DNA of 64,000 bases from Pseudaeromonas aegiceratis (GTDB lineage Bacteria; Pseudomonadota; Gammaproteobacteria; Enterobacterales; Aeromonadaceae). The notes beneath the pieces are model-generated. The model worked only from the letters and a program-made list of their open reading frames with translations, did no database searches and was not told the origin of the DNA. The stretch spans positions 1,116,001 through 1,180,000 of the forward strand of contig NZ_CP158016.1 in assembly GCF_046254905.1 (NCBI RefSeq), in the 5' to 3' direction. Of the stretch, positions 1-8,424 are shown in pieces (position 1 is the first letter of the stretch; every line of letters begins with the position of its first letter). The position numbers and the translations under genes were made by a program.

Positions 1-1
1 G

Positions 2-658
2 CTGGAGATGACCGCCAGTCGCGGCGGGAGTCTGAGTGGCCCCTTGCGGTTAGGCTGTATCCCCACTATAGCGCCGTTCCTCCTGTCGCCCCTGGTGACC
101 CGCTGCGCCGAGACCTACCCGCAATTGGACTTGCTGTTGCGGGAGGACACCTCTGACAATTTGCTGAAGTTGCTGGAGGCCGGTGAGTTGGATCTGCTGC
201 TGCTGGCCTTGCCCTATGACTTGGGCGGCTTTCATAGCCGGGTGGTGGGGCAGGATCCGTTTCGCCTGGTGTTGCACGACAGTCTGCTGACGTCCTACCA
301 AGCCAATCCTGCCCGTTACGCCGGCCTGCCGGATCACAGCCTGTTTCTGCTGGAACGGGAACACTGTCTGACGGAACATGCCTTGAGTGCCTGCCAGTTG
401 GCGGATCAGGCCAAGATCAATCCCTTTGCCGCAACTAGCCTGTACACCCTGGTGCAGATGGTTTCACATCAGCAAGGGGCCACCTTCTTACCGGAAATGG
501 CGTTGCGCGCGGGGATCTTGGAGCGGACCGATCTGGTGGCGGTGCCACCGCAAGGGCAGATGCCGCATCGGGATATCGGCCTGGTCTGGCGACCAAGCTC
601 GTGCCGAGTCGAGGCGTTTGCGGGGTTAGGTCATCTGGTAAGCGATTGTCTTGAATAA
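2..658 (+). CDS. oxyR: OxyR, C-terminal part (LysR-family peroxide sensor), truncated by the window edge
   Basis: This is the effector-binding domain of a LysR-type regulator; the N-terminal helix-turn-helix lies left of the window. The reading frame is open from base 2, so the true start is not visible. The segment EHCLTEHALSAC holds two cysteines nine residues apart, matching the redox pair Cys199/Cys208 that forms the peroxide-induced disulfide in E. coli OxyR. No other common LysR regulator has this pair. By family knowledge OxyR activates catalase, alkyl hydroperoxide reductase and related genes when oxidised. No catalase or ahp gene is visible beside it, so its direct targets must be elsewhere. 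Confidence 0.93.
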   Translation: MEMTASRGGSLSGPLRLGCIPTIAPFLLSPLVTRCAETYPQLDLLLREDTSDNLLKLLEAGELDLLLLALPYDLGGFHSRVVGQDPFRLVLHDSLLTSYQANPARYAGLPDHSLFLLEREHCLTEHALSACQLADQAKINPFAATSLYTLVQMVSHQQGATFLPEMALRAGILERTDLVAVPPQGQMPHRDIGLVWRPSSCRVEAFAGLGHLVSDCLE

Positions 659-664
659 AAAAAA

Positions 665-683
665 TCCCGACGCTAGGTCGGGA
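665..683 (-). terminator. Intrinsic terminator for leftward transcription, between oxyR and the protease gene
   Basis: A perfect 7-bp stem (TCCCGAC/GTCGGGA) with a 5-nt loop is preceded on the plus strand by a run of A at 655-664. On the minus strand that run is a U-tract directly after the hairpin. It would stop transcripts from the protease gene before they run into oxyR. The plus-strand side has no U-tract, so oxyR itself is not clearly terminated here. Confidence 0.75.
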
Positions 684-885
684 ATACAAGAAATGGCTAT
701 ATAACTAACAGCTTGTTACAGCTAAGACTAACTAAGGGCTTGCAGCAAGCGGCGACCCCGTGTGGCAAAACGACAGGGTCACCCAACAAGACTGACGGGA
801 ATTTAAGGGAAAAACGTGACTTGTGCAACGTTTTTCTGAAAGCGAGCTACGGCATCTGCAGCAGGCTGCCCAGCGCCCGTCCGTT

Positions 886-1755
886 TTATGTAATTTTATG
901 ACTATCTGGGCGGTGCCTGCCGCGGTAGGCACCCCATCCCAATAATCCCAAGCCCAGCAGTGCCAAGGCGCCGCCCCCTGAGCTGCTGCTGTCTGTTGGC
1001 GTGTCAGTCACATAGCCGTTGATCCAGGGAAGATAGCTGCCGACCGAGGTGTAGGCTGCAGGCTCGCCGCTGAGCGCACAGATGCTGGTGCCATAGCTGG
1101 TGATGCCATACAGCGTGTCGGCATAGGTCAAGGGGCCCCCACTGTCGCCATAGCAGGTGTCCTCGCCGGCATTGCCGCCGGCAAGAAAGTGATCGGCTTC
1201 GGTCTGACTATTGAAGCCCACATAGGGCAGATCCACCTGTTGCAAGGTGTCTGAGGTGGTTACGCTGGTGGCGGTGGTGACGCCCCAGCCGTAGGCGCGC
1301 AGCAAGGTACCTGTGGCCAGGCTTTCGGCGGCATTGGCGTCAGCCAGGGGGATGGGGCTGAGGTCCACGGCGCTGGTGAGGTGCAGCAGGGCAATGTCGC
1401 CGGTGAAGTCGCCACTCGCTTCGCCTTGCCAGGCCGGGTGAATTATCACACGGTCAACGGCGTGGTATTGGCTGGCGGTGGAGAGGGTGGTTTCTCCTAT
1501 GATCAGGCGCAGCAGATTGGTGTCGTTGGTGCTGTCGTCTAGACAGTGTGCCGCCGTGACCACCCATTGCGGCGCAATCAGGCTGCCGCCGCAAAATTGG
1601 TAATACAGGTTGCCGGATTTGAGTGTCAGGGCCGTTACCCAGCTGGGCGCCGTGCTGACCGGCGAGCCGCCTATGATGGTGGGCACCAGTGACTGGGTTT
1701 GGGCGGCTATGGCCATGGGCAGAAGTGGTAGCAGCAACAGCAACTTGTGTTTCAT
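886..1755 (-). CDS. Secreted trypsin-like serine protease with C-terminal GlyGly-CTERM sorting tail
   Basis: The product is a 289-residue S1-family protease. It has a signal peptide (about residues 1-18), a mature-type N-terminus IIGG at 27-30, and catalytic His70 (TAAHC), Asp120 (GDIALL) and Ser205 (GDSGGP). Asp199 sits six residues before the serine, the position that gives trypsins their Lys/Arg preference. The C-terminus has a Ser-rich stretch, a Gly-Gly-Gly turn, a hydrophobic helix and an Arg-rich end (about 256-282). This is the GlyGly-CTERM pattern processed by rhombosortase on proteins exported by type II secretion. The ATG at 1755 is chosen over the one at 1779 because it has AAGGAA upstream and because a TATAAT box at 1786-1791 would place the transcript start near 1779. 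No sortase gene is in view. Confidence 0.88.
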   Translation of the reverse strand: MKHKLLLLLPLLPMAIAAQTQSLVPTIIGGSPVSTAPSWVTALTLKSGNLYYQFCGGSLIAPQWVVTAAHCLDDSTNDTNLLRLIIGETTLSTASQYHAVDRVIIHPAWQGEASGDFTGDIALLHLTSAVDLSPIPLADANAAESLATGTLLRAYGWGVTTATSVTTSDTLQQVDLPYVGFNSQTEADHFLAGGNAGEDTCYGDSGGPLTYADTLYGITSYGTSICALSGEPAAYTSVGSYLPWINGYVTDTPTDSSSSGGGALALLGLGLLGWGAYRGRHRPDSHKIT

Positions 1756-1785
1756 GGGCGGGTTTCCTTGGTCGAACATGGGGTG

Positions 1786-1791
1786 ATTATA
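1786..1791 (-). promoter_or_regulatory. Probable -10 box for the protease gene
   Basis: Read on the minus strand this is a perfect TATAAT. It would start a transcript about 24 nt ahead of the ATG at 1755. No good -35 hexamer lies at the expected distance, so the promoter may need an activator. It overlaps the divergent queA promoter region. Confidence 0.45.
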
Positions 1792-1812
1792 GGTGCTGGC
1801 CCCGTGATAAAC

Positions 1813-1841
1813 TTGATCCCCCCTCGGTGGCTCAATAGACT
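1813..1841 (+). promoter_or_regulatory. Candidate sigma-70 promoter of queA-tgt-yajC-secDF
   Basis: TTGATC (1813-1818) and TAGACT (1836-1841) are spaced by 17 bp and lie just upstream of queA. Each hexamer matches four of six consensus positions, so this is a moderate prediction from sequence only. Confidence 0.4.
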
Positions 1842-1869
1842 AGTGCCCGTTTTGCTATGAGTATCACCC

Positions 1870-2925
1870 ATGCAAGTATCTGATTTTCATTTTGAGCTGC
1901 CGGATGAGCTGATTGCCCGCTATCCGATGGCCGAGCGCACCGGCAGCCGTCTGCTGGTGCTGGACGGTCCCAGTGGCCAGCTGACCCATACCCGCTTCCC
2001 CGCCATCCTGGATCTGGTACAACCCGGCGATCTGTTGGTGTTCAACAACACCCGGGTGATCCCGGCACGCCTGCACGGCCAGAAGGTCAGTGGCGGCAAG
2101 GTGGAGGTGCTGGTGGAGCGGATGCTGGACAAGCACCGTATCCTGGCCCATGTGCGCGCCTCCAAGGCACCTAAACCGGGCACTGTGCTGCAGTTTGACC
2201 AGGGCGTCACCGCCGTCATGCTGGCGCGTCATGATGCTCTGTTTGAGCTGGCGTTTGACGGCGAGGACGAGGTGTTGGCCATCCTGGATCGCATCGGCCA
2301 CATGCCGTTGCCGCCGTATATCGACCGACCCGACGAGCAGGCGGACAAGGAGCGCTACCAGACCGTCTACAATGCCAAGCCTGGGGCCGTCGCGGCGCCC
2401 ACCGCCGGGCTGCACTTTGATGAACCCCTGTTGGCGGCCCTCAAGGACAAGGGGGTGGAGCTGGCCTTCGTCACCCTGCACGTGGGGGCGGGTACCTTCC
2501 AGCCGGTGCGGGTGACCGATGTGCTGGAGCACAAGATGCACAGCGAATATGCAGAGGTGCCCCCGCAGGTGGTGGAGCAGATTGCCGCGACCCGCGCCCG
2601 GGGGGGCCGGGTGATTGCCGTGGGCACCACCTCGGTGCGCTCATTGGAGAGCGCCGCCCAGGCCAGCCTGGCTCAGGGCAAGTCACTGCAACCCTTCTTC
2701 GGCGACACGGATATCTTCATCTACCCAGGCTATCGGTTTGCCCTGGTGGATGCCATGGTCACCAATTTTCACCTGCCCGAGTCCACCCTCATCATGCTGG
2801 TGTCGGCCTTCGCCGGCTATGAGCAGGTGATGGCGGCCTATCAGGCGGCGGTGGCCGAGCGCTATCGGTTCTTTAGTTATGGCGATGCCATGTTTGTCAC
2901 CCGTCGCGATATGGCGGTGGGGTGA
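1870..2925 (+). CDS. queA: S-adenosylmethionine:tRNA ribosyltransferase-isomerase QueA
   Basis: This 351-residue protein is close to E. coli QueA over its whole length, including the N-terminus (DFHFELPDELIA), GHMPLPPYIDRPDE, PTAGLHFDEPLL and NFHLPESTLIMLVSAF. It transfers and isomerises the ribosyl part of AdoMet onto preQ1-tRNA to form epoxyqueuosine. The enzyme is cytosolic. It is followed 42 bp later by tgt, the enzyme that inserts preQ1, so the two successive steps are transcribed together. The ribosome-binding site is weak. It probably heads the queA-tgt-yajC-secDF operon. Confidence 0.97.
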   Translation: MQVSDFHFELPDELIARYPMAERTGSRLLVLDGPSGQLTHTRFPAILDLVQPGDLLVFNNTRVIPARLHGQKVSGGKVEVLVERMLDKHRILAHVRASKAPKPGTVLQFDQGVTAVMLARHDALFELAFDGEDEVLAILDRIGHMPLPPYIDRPDEQADKERYQTVYNAKPGAVAAPTAGLHFDEPLLAALKDKGVELAFVTLHVGAGTFQPVRVTDVLEHKMHSEYAEVPPQVVEQIAATRARGGRVIAVGTTSVRSLESAAQASLAQGKSLQPFFGDTDIFIYPGYRFALVDAMVTNFHLPESTLIMLVSAFAGYEQVMAAYQAAVAERYRFFSYGDAMFVTRRDMAVG

Positions 2926-2967
2926 GTTTTGTAGTGTCAGACTGTTTCTCTGACCTAAGAGGTAAGC

Positions 2968-4092
2968 ATGAAATTTGAGTTGAAGAAGACCCAGGGCCGC
3001 GCTCGGCGCGGCGAGCTGGTATTTGAGCGTGGTACCGTCCAGACCCCGGCCTTCATGCCGGTGGGCACCTACGGCACCGTCAAGGGCATGACCCCTGAAG
3101 AGGTCAAGGCCACCGGTGCCGAGATCCTGCTGGGCAACACCTTCCATCTGTGGCTGCGGCCGGGGCAGGAGGTGATGAAGAAGCATGGTGACTTGCATGG
3201 TTTCATGAACTGGCATGGTCCCATCCTCACCGACTCCGGTGGTTTCCAGGTGTTCAGCCTGGGGGATATCCGCAAGATCACCGAGGAGGGGGTGCACTTT
3301 CGCAACCCGGTGAACGGTGAGCGCATCTTCCTGTCGCCGGAGGCCTCCATGGAAATCCAGTACGATCTGGGTTCCGACGTGGTGATGATCTTCGACGAGT
3401 GCACCCCCTATCCTGCCACCTGGGAGGTGGCGAAAAAATCCATGGAGATGTCCCTGCGCTGGGCCAAACGCTCCCGGGAGCGTTTCGATGGTCTGGGCAA
3501 TGCCAATGCGCTGTTTGGCATCATCCAGGGGGGCGTGTATGAGGATCTGCGGGATATCTCCCTGACCGGTCTACTCTCCATCGGCTTTGATGGCTACGCC
3601 GTCGGCGGCTTGGCGGTGGGGGAACCCAAGGAGGACATGCATCGCATCCTGGAGCACGTCTGCCCGCAGATCCCGGCGGACAAACCCCGTTACCTGATGG
3701 GGGTGGGCAAGCCCGAAGATCTGGTGGAAGGGGTGCGTCGCGGCATCGACATGTTCGATTGCGTGATGCCGACCCGCAATGCGCGCAACGGCCACTTGTT
3801 TACCACAGACGGTGTGGTCAAAATCCGCAATGCCAAGCACAGGGATGACACTGGGCCGCTCGATCCCCACTGTGACTGCTACACCTGTCAGCACTACAGT
3901 CGAGCCTATCTGCACCACCTGGATCGCTGCAACGAGATCCTGGGGGCACGTCTCAACACCATCCATAACTTGCGTTATTACCAGCGCCTGATGCAGGGTT
4001 TGCGGGACGCAATTGATGCGGGTACATTAGGCGACTTTGTGGCTGAATTTTATCAGCGTCAGGGCAAGCCGGTTCCCGAACTGGCTGACTGA
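2968..4092 (+). CDS. tgt: Queuine/preQ1 tRNA-ribosyltransferase (tRNA-guanine transglycosylase)
   Basis: This 374-residue enzyme exchanges the wobble guanine of GUN-anticodon tRNAs for preQ1. Visible active-site residues are Asp89 (LTDSGGFQ) and the nucleophile Asp264 (FDCVMPTR). The zinc site is Cys302, Cys304 and Cys307 in HCDCYTC, plus His333. These positions match the bacterial family. An AAGAGGT ribosome-binding site precedes the ATG. It sits between queA and yajC, as in E. coli and Vibrio. Confidence 0.98.
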   Translation: MKFELKKTQGRARRGELVFERGTVQTPAFMPVGTYGTVKGMTPEEVKATGAEILLGNTFHLWLRPGQEVMKKHGDLHGFMNWHGPILTDSGGFQVFSLGDIRKITEEGVHFRNPVNGERIFLSPEASMEIQYDLGSDVVMIFDECTPYPATWEVAKKSMEMSLRWAKRSRERFDGLGNANALFGIIQGGVYEDLRDISLTGLLSIGFDGYAVGGLAVGEPKEDMHRILEHVCPQIPADKPRYLMGVGKPEDLVEGVRRGIDMFDCVMPTRNARNGHLFTTDGVVKIRNAKHRDDTGPLDPHCDCYTCQHYSRAYLHHLDRCNEILGARLNTIHNLRYYQRLMQGLRDAIDAGTLGDFVAEFYQRQGKPVPELAD

Positions 4093-4133
4093 AATCAGAA
4101 CAATCACAACTTGCCACTAACGAGGAAACAGTA

Positions 4134-4469
4134 ATGGGTATTATCTCTAACGCTTATGCCGCTCCCGGTGCCGCCCCTGCCGCCGGTGGTGGTCTGGAAA
4201 TGATCATCATGCTGGCCGTGTTCGGCCTGATCTTCTACTTCATGATCTACCGTCCCCAGGCCAAGCGTGTCAAAGACCACAAGAGCCTGATGTCCTCCCT
4301 GAACAAGGGTGATGAAGTGCTGACCAACGGTGGCCTGGTTGGCAAGATCGTCAAGGTCAGCAGCGACAGCGATTACCTGGTACTGGCGCTCAATGGCCAG
4401 ACCAACATCACCATCAAGAAAGACTTCGTCAGCGCCATCCTGCCCAAGGGCACCATCGAGTCCATGTAA
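4134..4469 (+). CDS. yajC: Sec translocon accessory subunit YajC
   Basis: The product is a 111-residue single-span inner-membrane protein. A hydrophobic helix (about residues 23-43, IIMLAVFGLIFYFMIYRPQ) is followed by the cytosolic basic domain with the family's KGDEV-TNGGLVGKI pattern. YajC joins SecD and SecF in the holotranslocon complex, and those two genes follow directly. The start has GAGGA upstream. Confidence 0.96.
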   Translation: MGIISNAYAAPGAAPAAGGGLEMIIMLAVFGLIFYFMIYRPQAKRVKDHKSLMSSLNKGDEVLTNGGLVGKIVKVSSDSDYLVLALNGQTNITIKKDFVSAILPKGTIESM

Positions 4470-4487
4470 TCGCCCAAGGAGGCTGCC

Positions 4488-6341
4488 GTGTTAAATCGGT
4501 ATCCGCTGTGGAAGTATCTGCTGGTGTGCCTGGTGCTCGCCGTCGGTTTCTTCTATGCAGCGCCCAATCTATATGGGGAAGACCCGGCACTGCAGGTGTC
4601 CGGCTCCCGTGGTCATGACGTGGCGCTGGCAACCCTGGACCAGGTCAAGAGCAGCCTGGATCAGGCTGGCATCAAGATGAAGTCCGCGGCCCTGGACAAG
4701 GGCCAGGTGCTGGTACGCTTCAACCAGGCCGATGATCAGCTGCGTGCCAAAGACGTGGTGACCCAGGCCTTGGGGGAACAGTACATAGTGGCGCTGAACC
4801 TGGCGCCGGCCACCCCCGAGTGGCTCACCCGCCTGGGGGCCGGTCCCATGAAGCTGGGTCTGGACCTGCGGGGCGGCGTGCACTTCCTGATGGAAGTGGA
4901 CATGACCGAGGCCCTCAGCAAGTCCATGGACCAGACGGTGCAGGACTTCCGCACCCAACTGCGTGAAGATAAGGTGCGCTATGCCGGTGTCCGCCGGGAT
5001 GGCGACAAGGTGCTGGTGGCCTTCCGGGACGCCGATGCCCAGCAAAAGGGGCTGGCCCTGCTGCGCAAGCAGCACAGCGACCTGCAGTTTGACCAGTATG
5101 ATGACCAGGGCCAATTCTGGCTCAAGGCCAACATGAGTGAGGCCAAGCTCAAGGAAATTCGCGAGTACGCCCTGGAGCAGAACATCACCATCATCCGCAA
5201 CCGGGTGAACGAGCTGGGGGTGGCTGAGCCCTTGGTGCAGCGTCAGGGTACTGACCGCATCGTGGTGGAGTTGCCCGGTATCCAGGATACCGCCCGGGCC
5301 AAGGAAATCCTCGGGGCCACCGCCACCCTGGAATTCCGTCTGGTGGATGAGACCGCCGATCTGGCCAGCGCCCTGCAGGGCCGGGTGCCGGCCAACTCTC
5401 AGCTGTACCAGGATCGCAATGGTCGTCCCGTGGTGCTGCAGAAGCGGGTCATCCTGACCGGTAACCACATCATCGGTGCCCAGTCCGGGGTGGACGAGTA
5501 CAGCCGTCCCCAGGTCAACATCAAGCTGGATGGTCAAGGGGGCAACAAGATGTCCACCTTTACCAAGGACAGCGTGGGCAAGTCCATGGCCACCGTCTTC
5601 ATCGAGTACAAGCCGGTGGGCGAGCCGGGGGCCGATGGCAAGCGCAAGTTCCGCAAGCAGGAAGAAGTGATCAACGTGGCGACCATACAGTCGCGCCTGG
5701 GCAGCAACTTCCGCATCACCGGCATCGACAACCCGCAAGAGGCCCATAACCTGGCGCTGTTGCTGCGGGCCGGCGCCCTGATCGCGCCCATCCAGATCGT
5801 GGAAGAGCGCACCATAGGCCCCAGCCTGGGTCAGCAGAACATCAACAACGGCATGCAGGCCATGATGTTTGGTCTGGCTGTGGTGATGATCTTCATGGTC
5901 ATCTACTACCGTATGTTCGGCCTGGTGGCCAACCTGGCGCTGGTGCTGAACGTGGTGCTGATGGTGGGTGTCATGTCCATGATCCCCGGCGCCACCATGA
6001 CCTTGCCCGGTATCGCCGGTATCGTGCTGACGGTGGGGATGGCGGTGGATGCCAACGTGCTGATCTACGAGCGGATCCGTGAGGAACTGCGCAACGGTCG
6101 ACCGGTCCAGCAGGCCATCCACCTGGGGTATGAGCGGGCCTTTGCCACCATTGCCGACTCCAACATCACCACCCTGATCACCGCCTTCATCCTGTTCGCG
6201 GTGGGTACCGGACCTGTGCGTGGGTTTGCGCTGGTGCTGATGATCGGCATCCTCTGCTCCATGTTTACCGCCATCACAGGCACCCGTGCCGTGGTGAATC
6301 TGGCGTGGGGCGGCAAGCGTCTCACCAAGCTGTCCATCTAG
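4488..6341 (+). CDS. secD: Protein translocase subunit SecD
   Basis: This 617-residue RND-like membrane protein has an N-terminal span, a large periplasmic region (about 35-445) and five further spans near the C-terminus. Hallmarks are GLDLRGGVHFLMEVD, the P1 region, and the membrane motif GMAVDANVLIYERIREE. With SecF it uses the proton gradient to pull exported proteins through SecYEG. The start codon is GTG at 4488 with a strong AAGGAGG six bases upstream. The gene is 18 bp after yajC and 9 bp before secF. Confidence 0.97.
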   Translation: MLNRYPLWKYLLVCLVLAVGFFYAAPNLYGEDPALQVSGSRGHDVALATLDQVKSSLDQAGIKMKSAALDKGQVLVRFNQADDQLRAKDVVTQALGEQYIVALNLAPATPEWLTRLGAGPMKLGLDLRGGVHFLMEVDMTEALSKSMDQTVQDFRTQLREDKVRYAGVRRDGDKVLVAFRDADAQQKGLALLRKQHSDLQFDQYDDQGQFWLKANMSEAKLKEIREYALEQNITIIRNRVNELGVAEPLVQRQGTDRIVVELPGIQDTARAKEILGATATLEFRLVDETADLASALQGRVPANSQLYQDRNGRPVVLQKRVILTGNHIIGAQSGVDEYSRPQVNIKLDGQGGNKMSTFTKDSVGKSMATVFIEYKPVGEPGADGKRKFRKQEEVINVATIQSRLGSNFRITGIDNPQEAHNLALLLRAGALIAPIQIVEERTIGPSLGQQNINNGMQAMMFGLAVVMIFMVIYYRMFGLVANLALVLNVVLMVGVMSMIPGATMTLPGIAGIVLTVGMAVDANVLIYERIREELRNGRPVQQAIHLGYERAFATIADSNITTLITAFILFAVGTGPVRGFALVLMIGILCSMFTAITGTRAVVNLAWGGKRLTKLSI

Positions 6342-6350
6342 GGGTAGGCC

Positions 6351-7289
6351 ATGTTTGTATTATTGAAACCGGGAATCACCATCCCGTTCATGCGCTTTGC
6401 CAAGCCGGCTACCGTGCTCTCACTGTTGCTGGTGGCGCTGTCCATCTTCTCCCTGGCCACCAAGGGCCTGAACTGGGGCCTGGACTTCACCGGCGGTACC
6501 GTGGTGGAGGTCAAGTTCAGCCAGGAGGCTCAGCTGCCGGCCATGCGGGAAGCCTTGAACCAGGTGCAACTGGAAGGCGCCGTGGTGCAGCATTTCGGCT
6601 CCAACCGGGATGTCTTGATCCGCATGGCCCCCAAGGGGGAGGTGAGTCAGCAATCCATCGCCGATGGCGTACTGAAGGCGGCCAAGCAACTGGATGGCCA
6701 GGCGCAGCTGACCCGGGTCGAGTTTGTCGGTCCGGCGGTGGGGCAGGAGCTGGCGGAGCAGGGGATGCTGGCCATCTTCGCCGCGCTGGCCTGTATCCTG
6801 ATCTATGTGGCGTTTCGCTTCGAATGGCGGATGGCCACCGGCGCCGTGATGTCACTGGGTCACGACGTCATCGTTACTCTGGGGATCTTCTCCTGGTGGC
6901 AGCTGGAGTTTGATCTGACGGTGCTGGCGGCGGTACTCACCGTGGTGGGTTACTCCCTGAACGACACCATAGTGGTGTTCGACCGGGTGCGGGAAGATGC
7001 CCGCAAGCTGCGCAACATGACCATGGCGGCGACCCTGGACGTGGCCATGACCGAGACCCTGGGGCGGACCCTGATCACCTCAGGCACCACCTTGTTTGTG
7101 GTCATCGCCCTGTTTGTCCAGGGTGGGCCGCTGATCCATGGATTTGCCACCGCCTTGCTGATCGGGATCGGCTTTGGTACCTACTCCTCCATCTATGTGG
7201 CCAGTGCCTGGGCGCTGTTCCTCAAGATGGACAGGGAGAACCTGATGCCGGTAGAAGTGGAAAAAGAAGGGGCGGATCTGGAGCCCTGA
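6351..7289 (+). CDS. secF: Protein translocase subunit SecF
   Basis: The 312-residue partner of SecD has an N-terminal span, a periplasmic domain beginning with GLDFTGGTVVEV, and five C-terminal spans. The second RND motif, YSLNDTIVVFDRVRE, is intact. Its length is typical. It ends the operon, with a strong terminator starting 5 bp after the stop codon. Confidence 0.97.
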   Translation: MFVLLKPGITIPFMRFAKPATVLSLLLVALSIFSLATKGLNWGLDFTGGTVVEVKFSQEAQLPAMREALNQVQLEGAVVQHFGSNRDVLIRMAPKGEVSQQSIADGVLKAAKQLDGQAQLTRVEFVGPAVGQELAEQGMLAIFAALACILIYVAFRFEWRMATGAVMSLGHDVIVTLGIFSWWQLEFDLTVLAAVLTVVGYSLNDTIVVFDRVREDARKLRNMTMAATLDVAMTETLGRTLITSGTTLFVVIALFVQGGPLIHGFATALLIGIGFGTYSSIYVASAWALFLKMDRENLMPVEVEKEGADLEP

Positions 7290-7293
7290 ACAA

Positions 7294-7318
7294 GAGCGCC
7301 GTGAGGCGCTCTTTTTTT
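7294..7318 (+). terminator. Intrinsic terminator after secF
   Basis: A 7-bp GC-rich stem (GAGCGCC/GGCGCTC) with a GTGA loop is followed by seven T. It closes the queA-secF operon. Confidence 0.92.
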
Positions 7319-7448
7319 ATCTGTCATGCAATTGTCAAGTGGAAAACTTTACTGGCCAGCGGCTTTTATCTACCGGGCCGAGCATGACAAAGCCCACGAC
7401 GGCACTTAACATAGCAGACTCAGACCAGCGGGTTTTTCGGAGCCATCT

Positions 7449-8369
7449 TTGCACTTTAGGGATCTGTCCTGGGCGGCTATGAACGCCCTGTTCGTCATCA
7501 CACTGGCCGGCTGCAGCAGCCAGGCCAACCTCACTCCAGCACCGGCGCCGACTTCCGGCACCGAGGTGGTGCTGGCGACGCCGTTACAGGTTTCCTACCA
7601 GAGTGAACTGGCCTTGGCCCGCCTGGGACAGCTGCTTTCCAGCAGCGACTTGAACAACGAGCAGCGCGCCGAGCTGTTTTACGAACGGGGTGTGGTGTTC
7701 GATCGGGTGGGGCTGCGCACCATGGCGCGCATCGATTTCACCCGCGCCCTGCGGGAGCGGCCGGACTTTGCCGAAGCCTACAACTTCATCGGCGTCTACC
7801 TGACCGAGCAGCAGAGCTTCGACGAGGCCTACGATGCCTTCGACTCCGCCCTGGAGCTGATGCCTGACTATGACTATGCCTACCTCAACCGCGGCATCGC
7901 CCTCTACTACGGTGGGCGCAGCAAGCTGGCGGTGAAGGATCTGGCGGAGTTCTACCGCCACAAGCCTGAAGACCCCTACCGGGTGCTCTGGCTCTATCTG
8001 GCTGAGAGCCAGCTGGACCCCAAGATGGCCTTCCAGGAGCTGCAGCGCCGTTATAACCAGCGGCACAGCGAGGAGTGGGGCTGGCATATCGTCGCCGTGT
8101 TTGCCGGCCAGCAGGGCATCAATCAGTTCTTGCAGACGGTGGAGCAGGCGTCGCGTGACAATCGCGAGTTGGCCGAGCGCCTGTGCGAGGCCTACTTCTA
8201 CTTCGCCAAGCTGGCCCAGCTGCAGGGGGATGACGACAAGGCGGTGAACTACTTCAAGCTCTCCCTGGCCAGCAATGTCTACGACTTCATCGAGCACCGC
8301 TACGCTCTGCTGGAGCTGCAACTGCTGGCTCCCCAAGGGGATGATGCCGCGCTGGATGATGCCGGCTAG
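7449..8369 (+). CDS. nlpI: Outer-membrane lipoprotein NlpI (TPR protein)
   Basis: The 306-residue product has a lipoprotein signal ending in LAGC and then tetratricopeptide repeats, including AYNFIGVYLTEQQSFDEAYD and AYLNRGIALYYGG. It aligns along its length with E. coli NlpI. NlpI is an adaptor that brings the protease Prc to peptidoglycan endopeptidases such as MepS. The start is taken as TTG at 7449: it gives a signal of normal length with a charged N-terminus and has CGGAG upstream. The in-frame ATG at 7479 would leave a signal too short to work. In E. coli nlpI follows pnp; here it follows secF but keeps ubiTUV as neighbour. Confidence 0.92.
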   Translation: MHFRDLSWAAMNALFVITLAGCSSQANLTPAPAPTSGTEVVLATPLQVSYQSELALARLGQLLSSSDLNNEQRAELFYERGVVFDRVGLRTMARIDFTRALRERPDFAEAYNFIGVYLTEQQSFDEAYDAFDSALELMPDYDYAYLNRGIALYYGGRSKLAVKDLAEFYRHKPEDPYRVLWLYLAESQLDPKMAFQELQRRYNQRHSEEWGWHIVAVFAGQQGINQFLQTVEQASRDNRELAERLCEAYFYFAKLAQLQGDDDKAVNYFKLSLASNVYDFIEHRYALLELQLLAPQGDDAALDDAG

Positions 8370-8393
8370 ATCGATGACCCGCCGCAATCCATG

Positions 8394-8419
8394 AAAAAGG
8401 CCCCGTCAGGGGCCTTTTT
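8394..8419. terminator. Bidirectional terminator between nlpI and ubiV
   Basis: An 11-bp stem with A-run and T-run ends (AAAAAGGCCCC/GGGGCCTTTTT) around a GTCA loop lies between two converging genes and can serve both. Confidence 0.92.
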
Positions 8420-8424
8420 GTTGG

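Noticed and set aside
713..901. 62-codon frame between oxyR and the protease gene
   Set aside because: No ribosome-binding site, unusual composition, and it overlaps the end of the protease gene.
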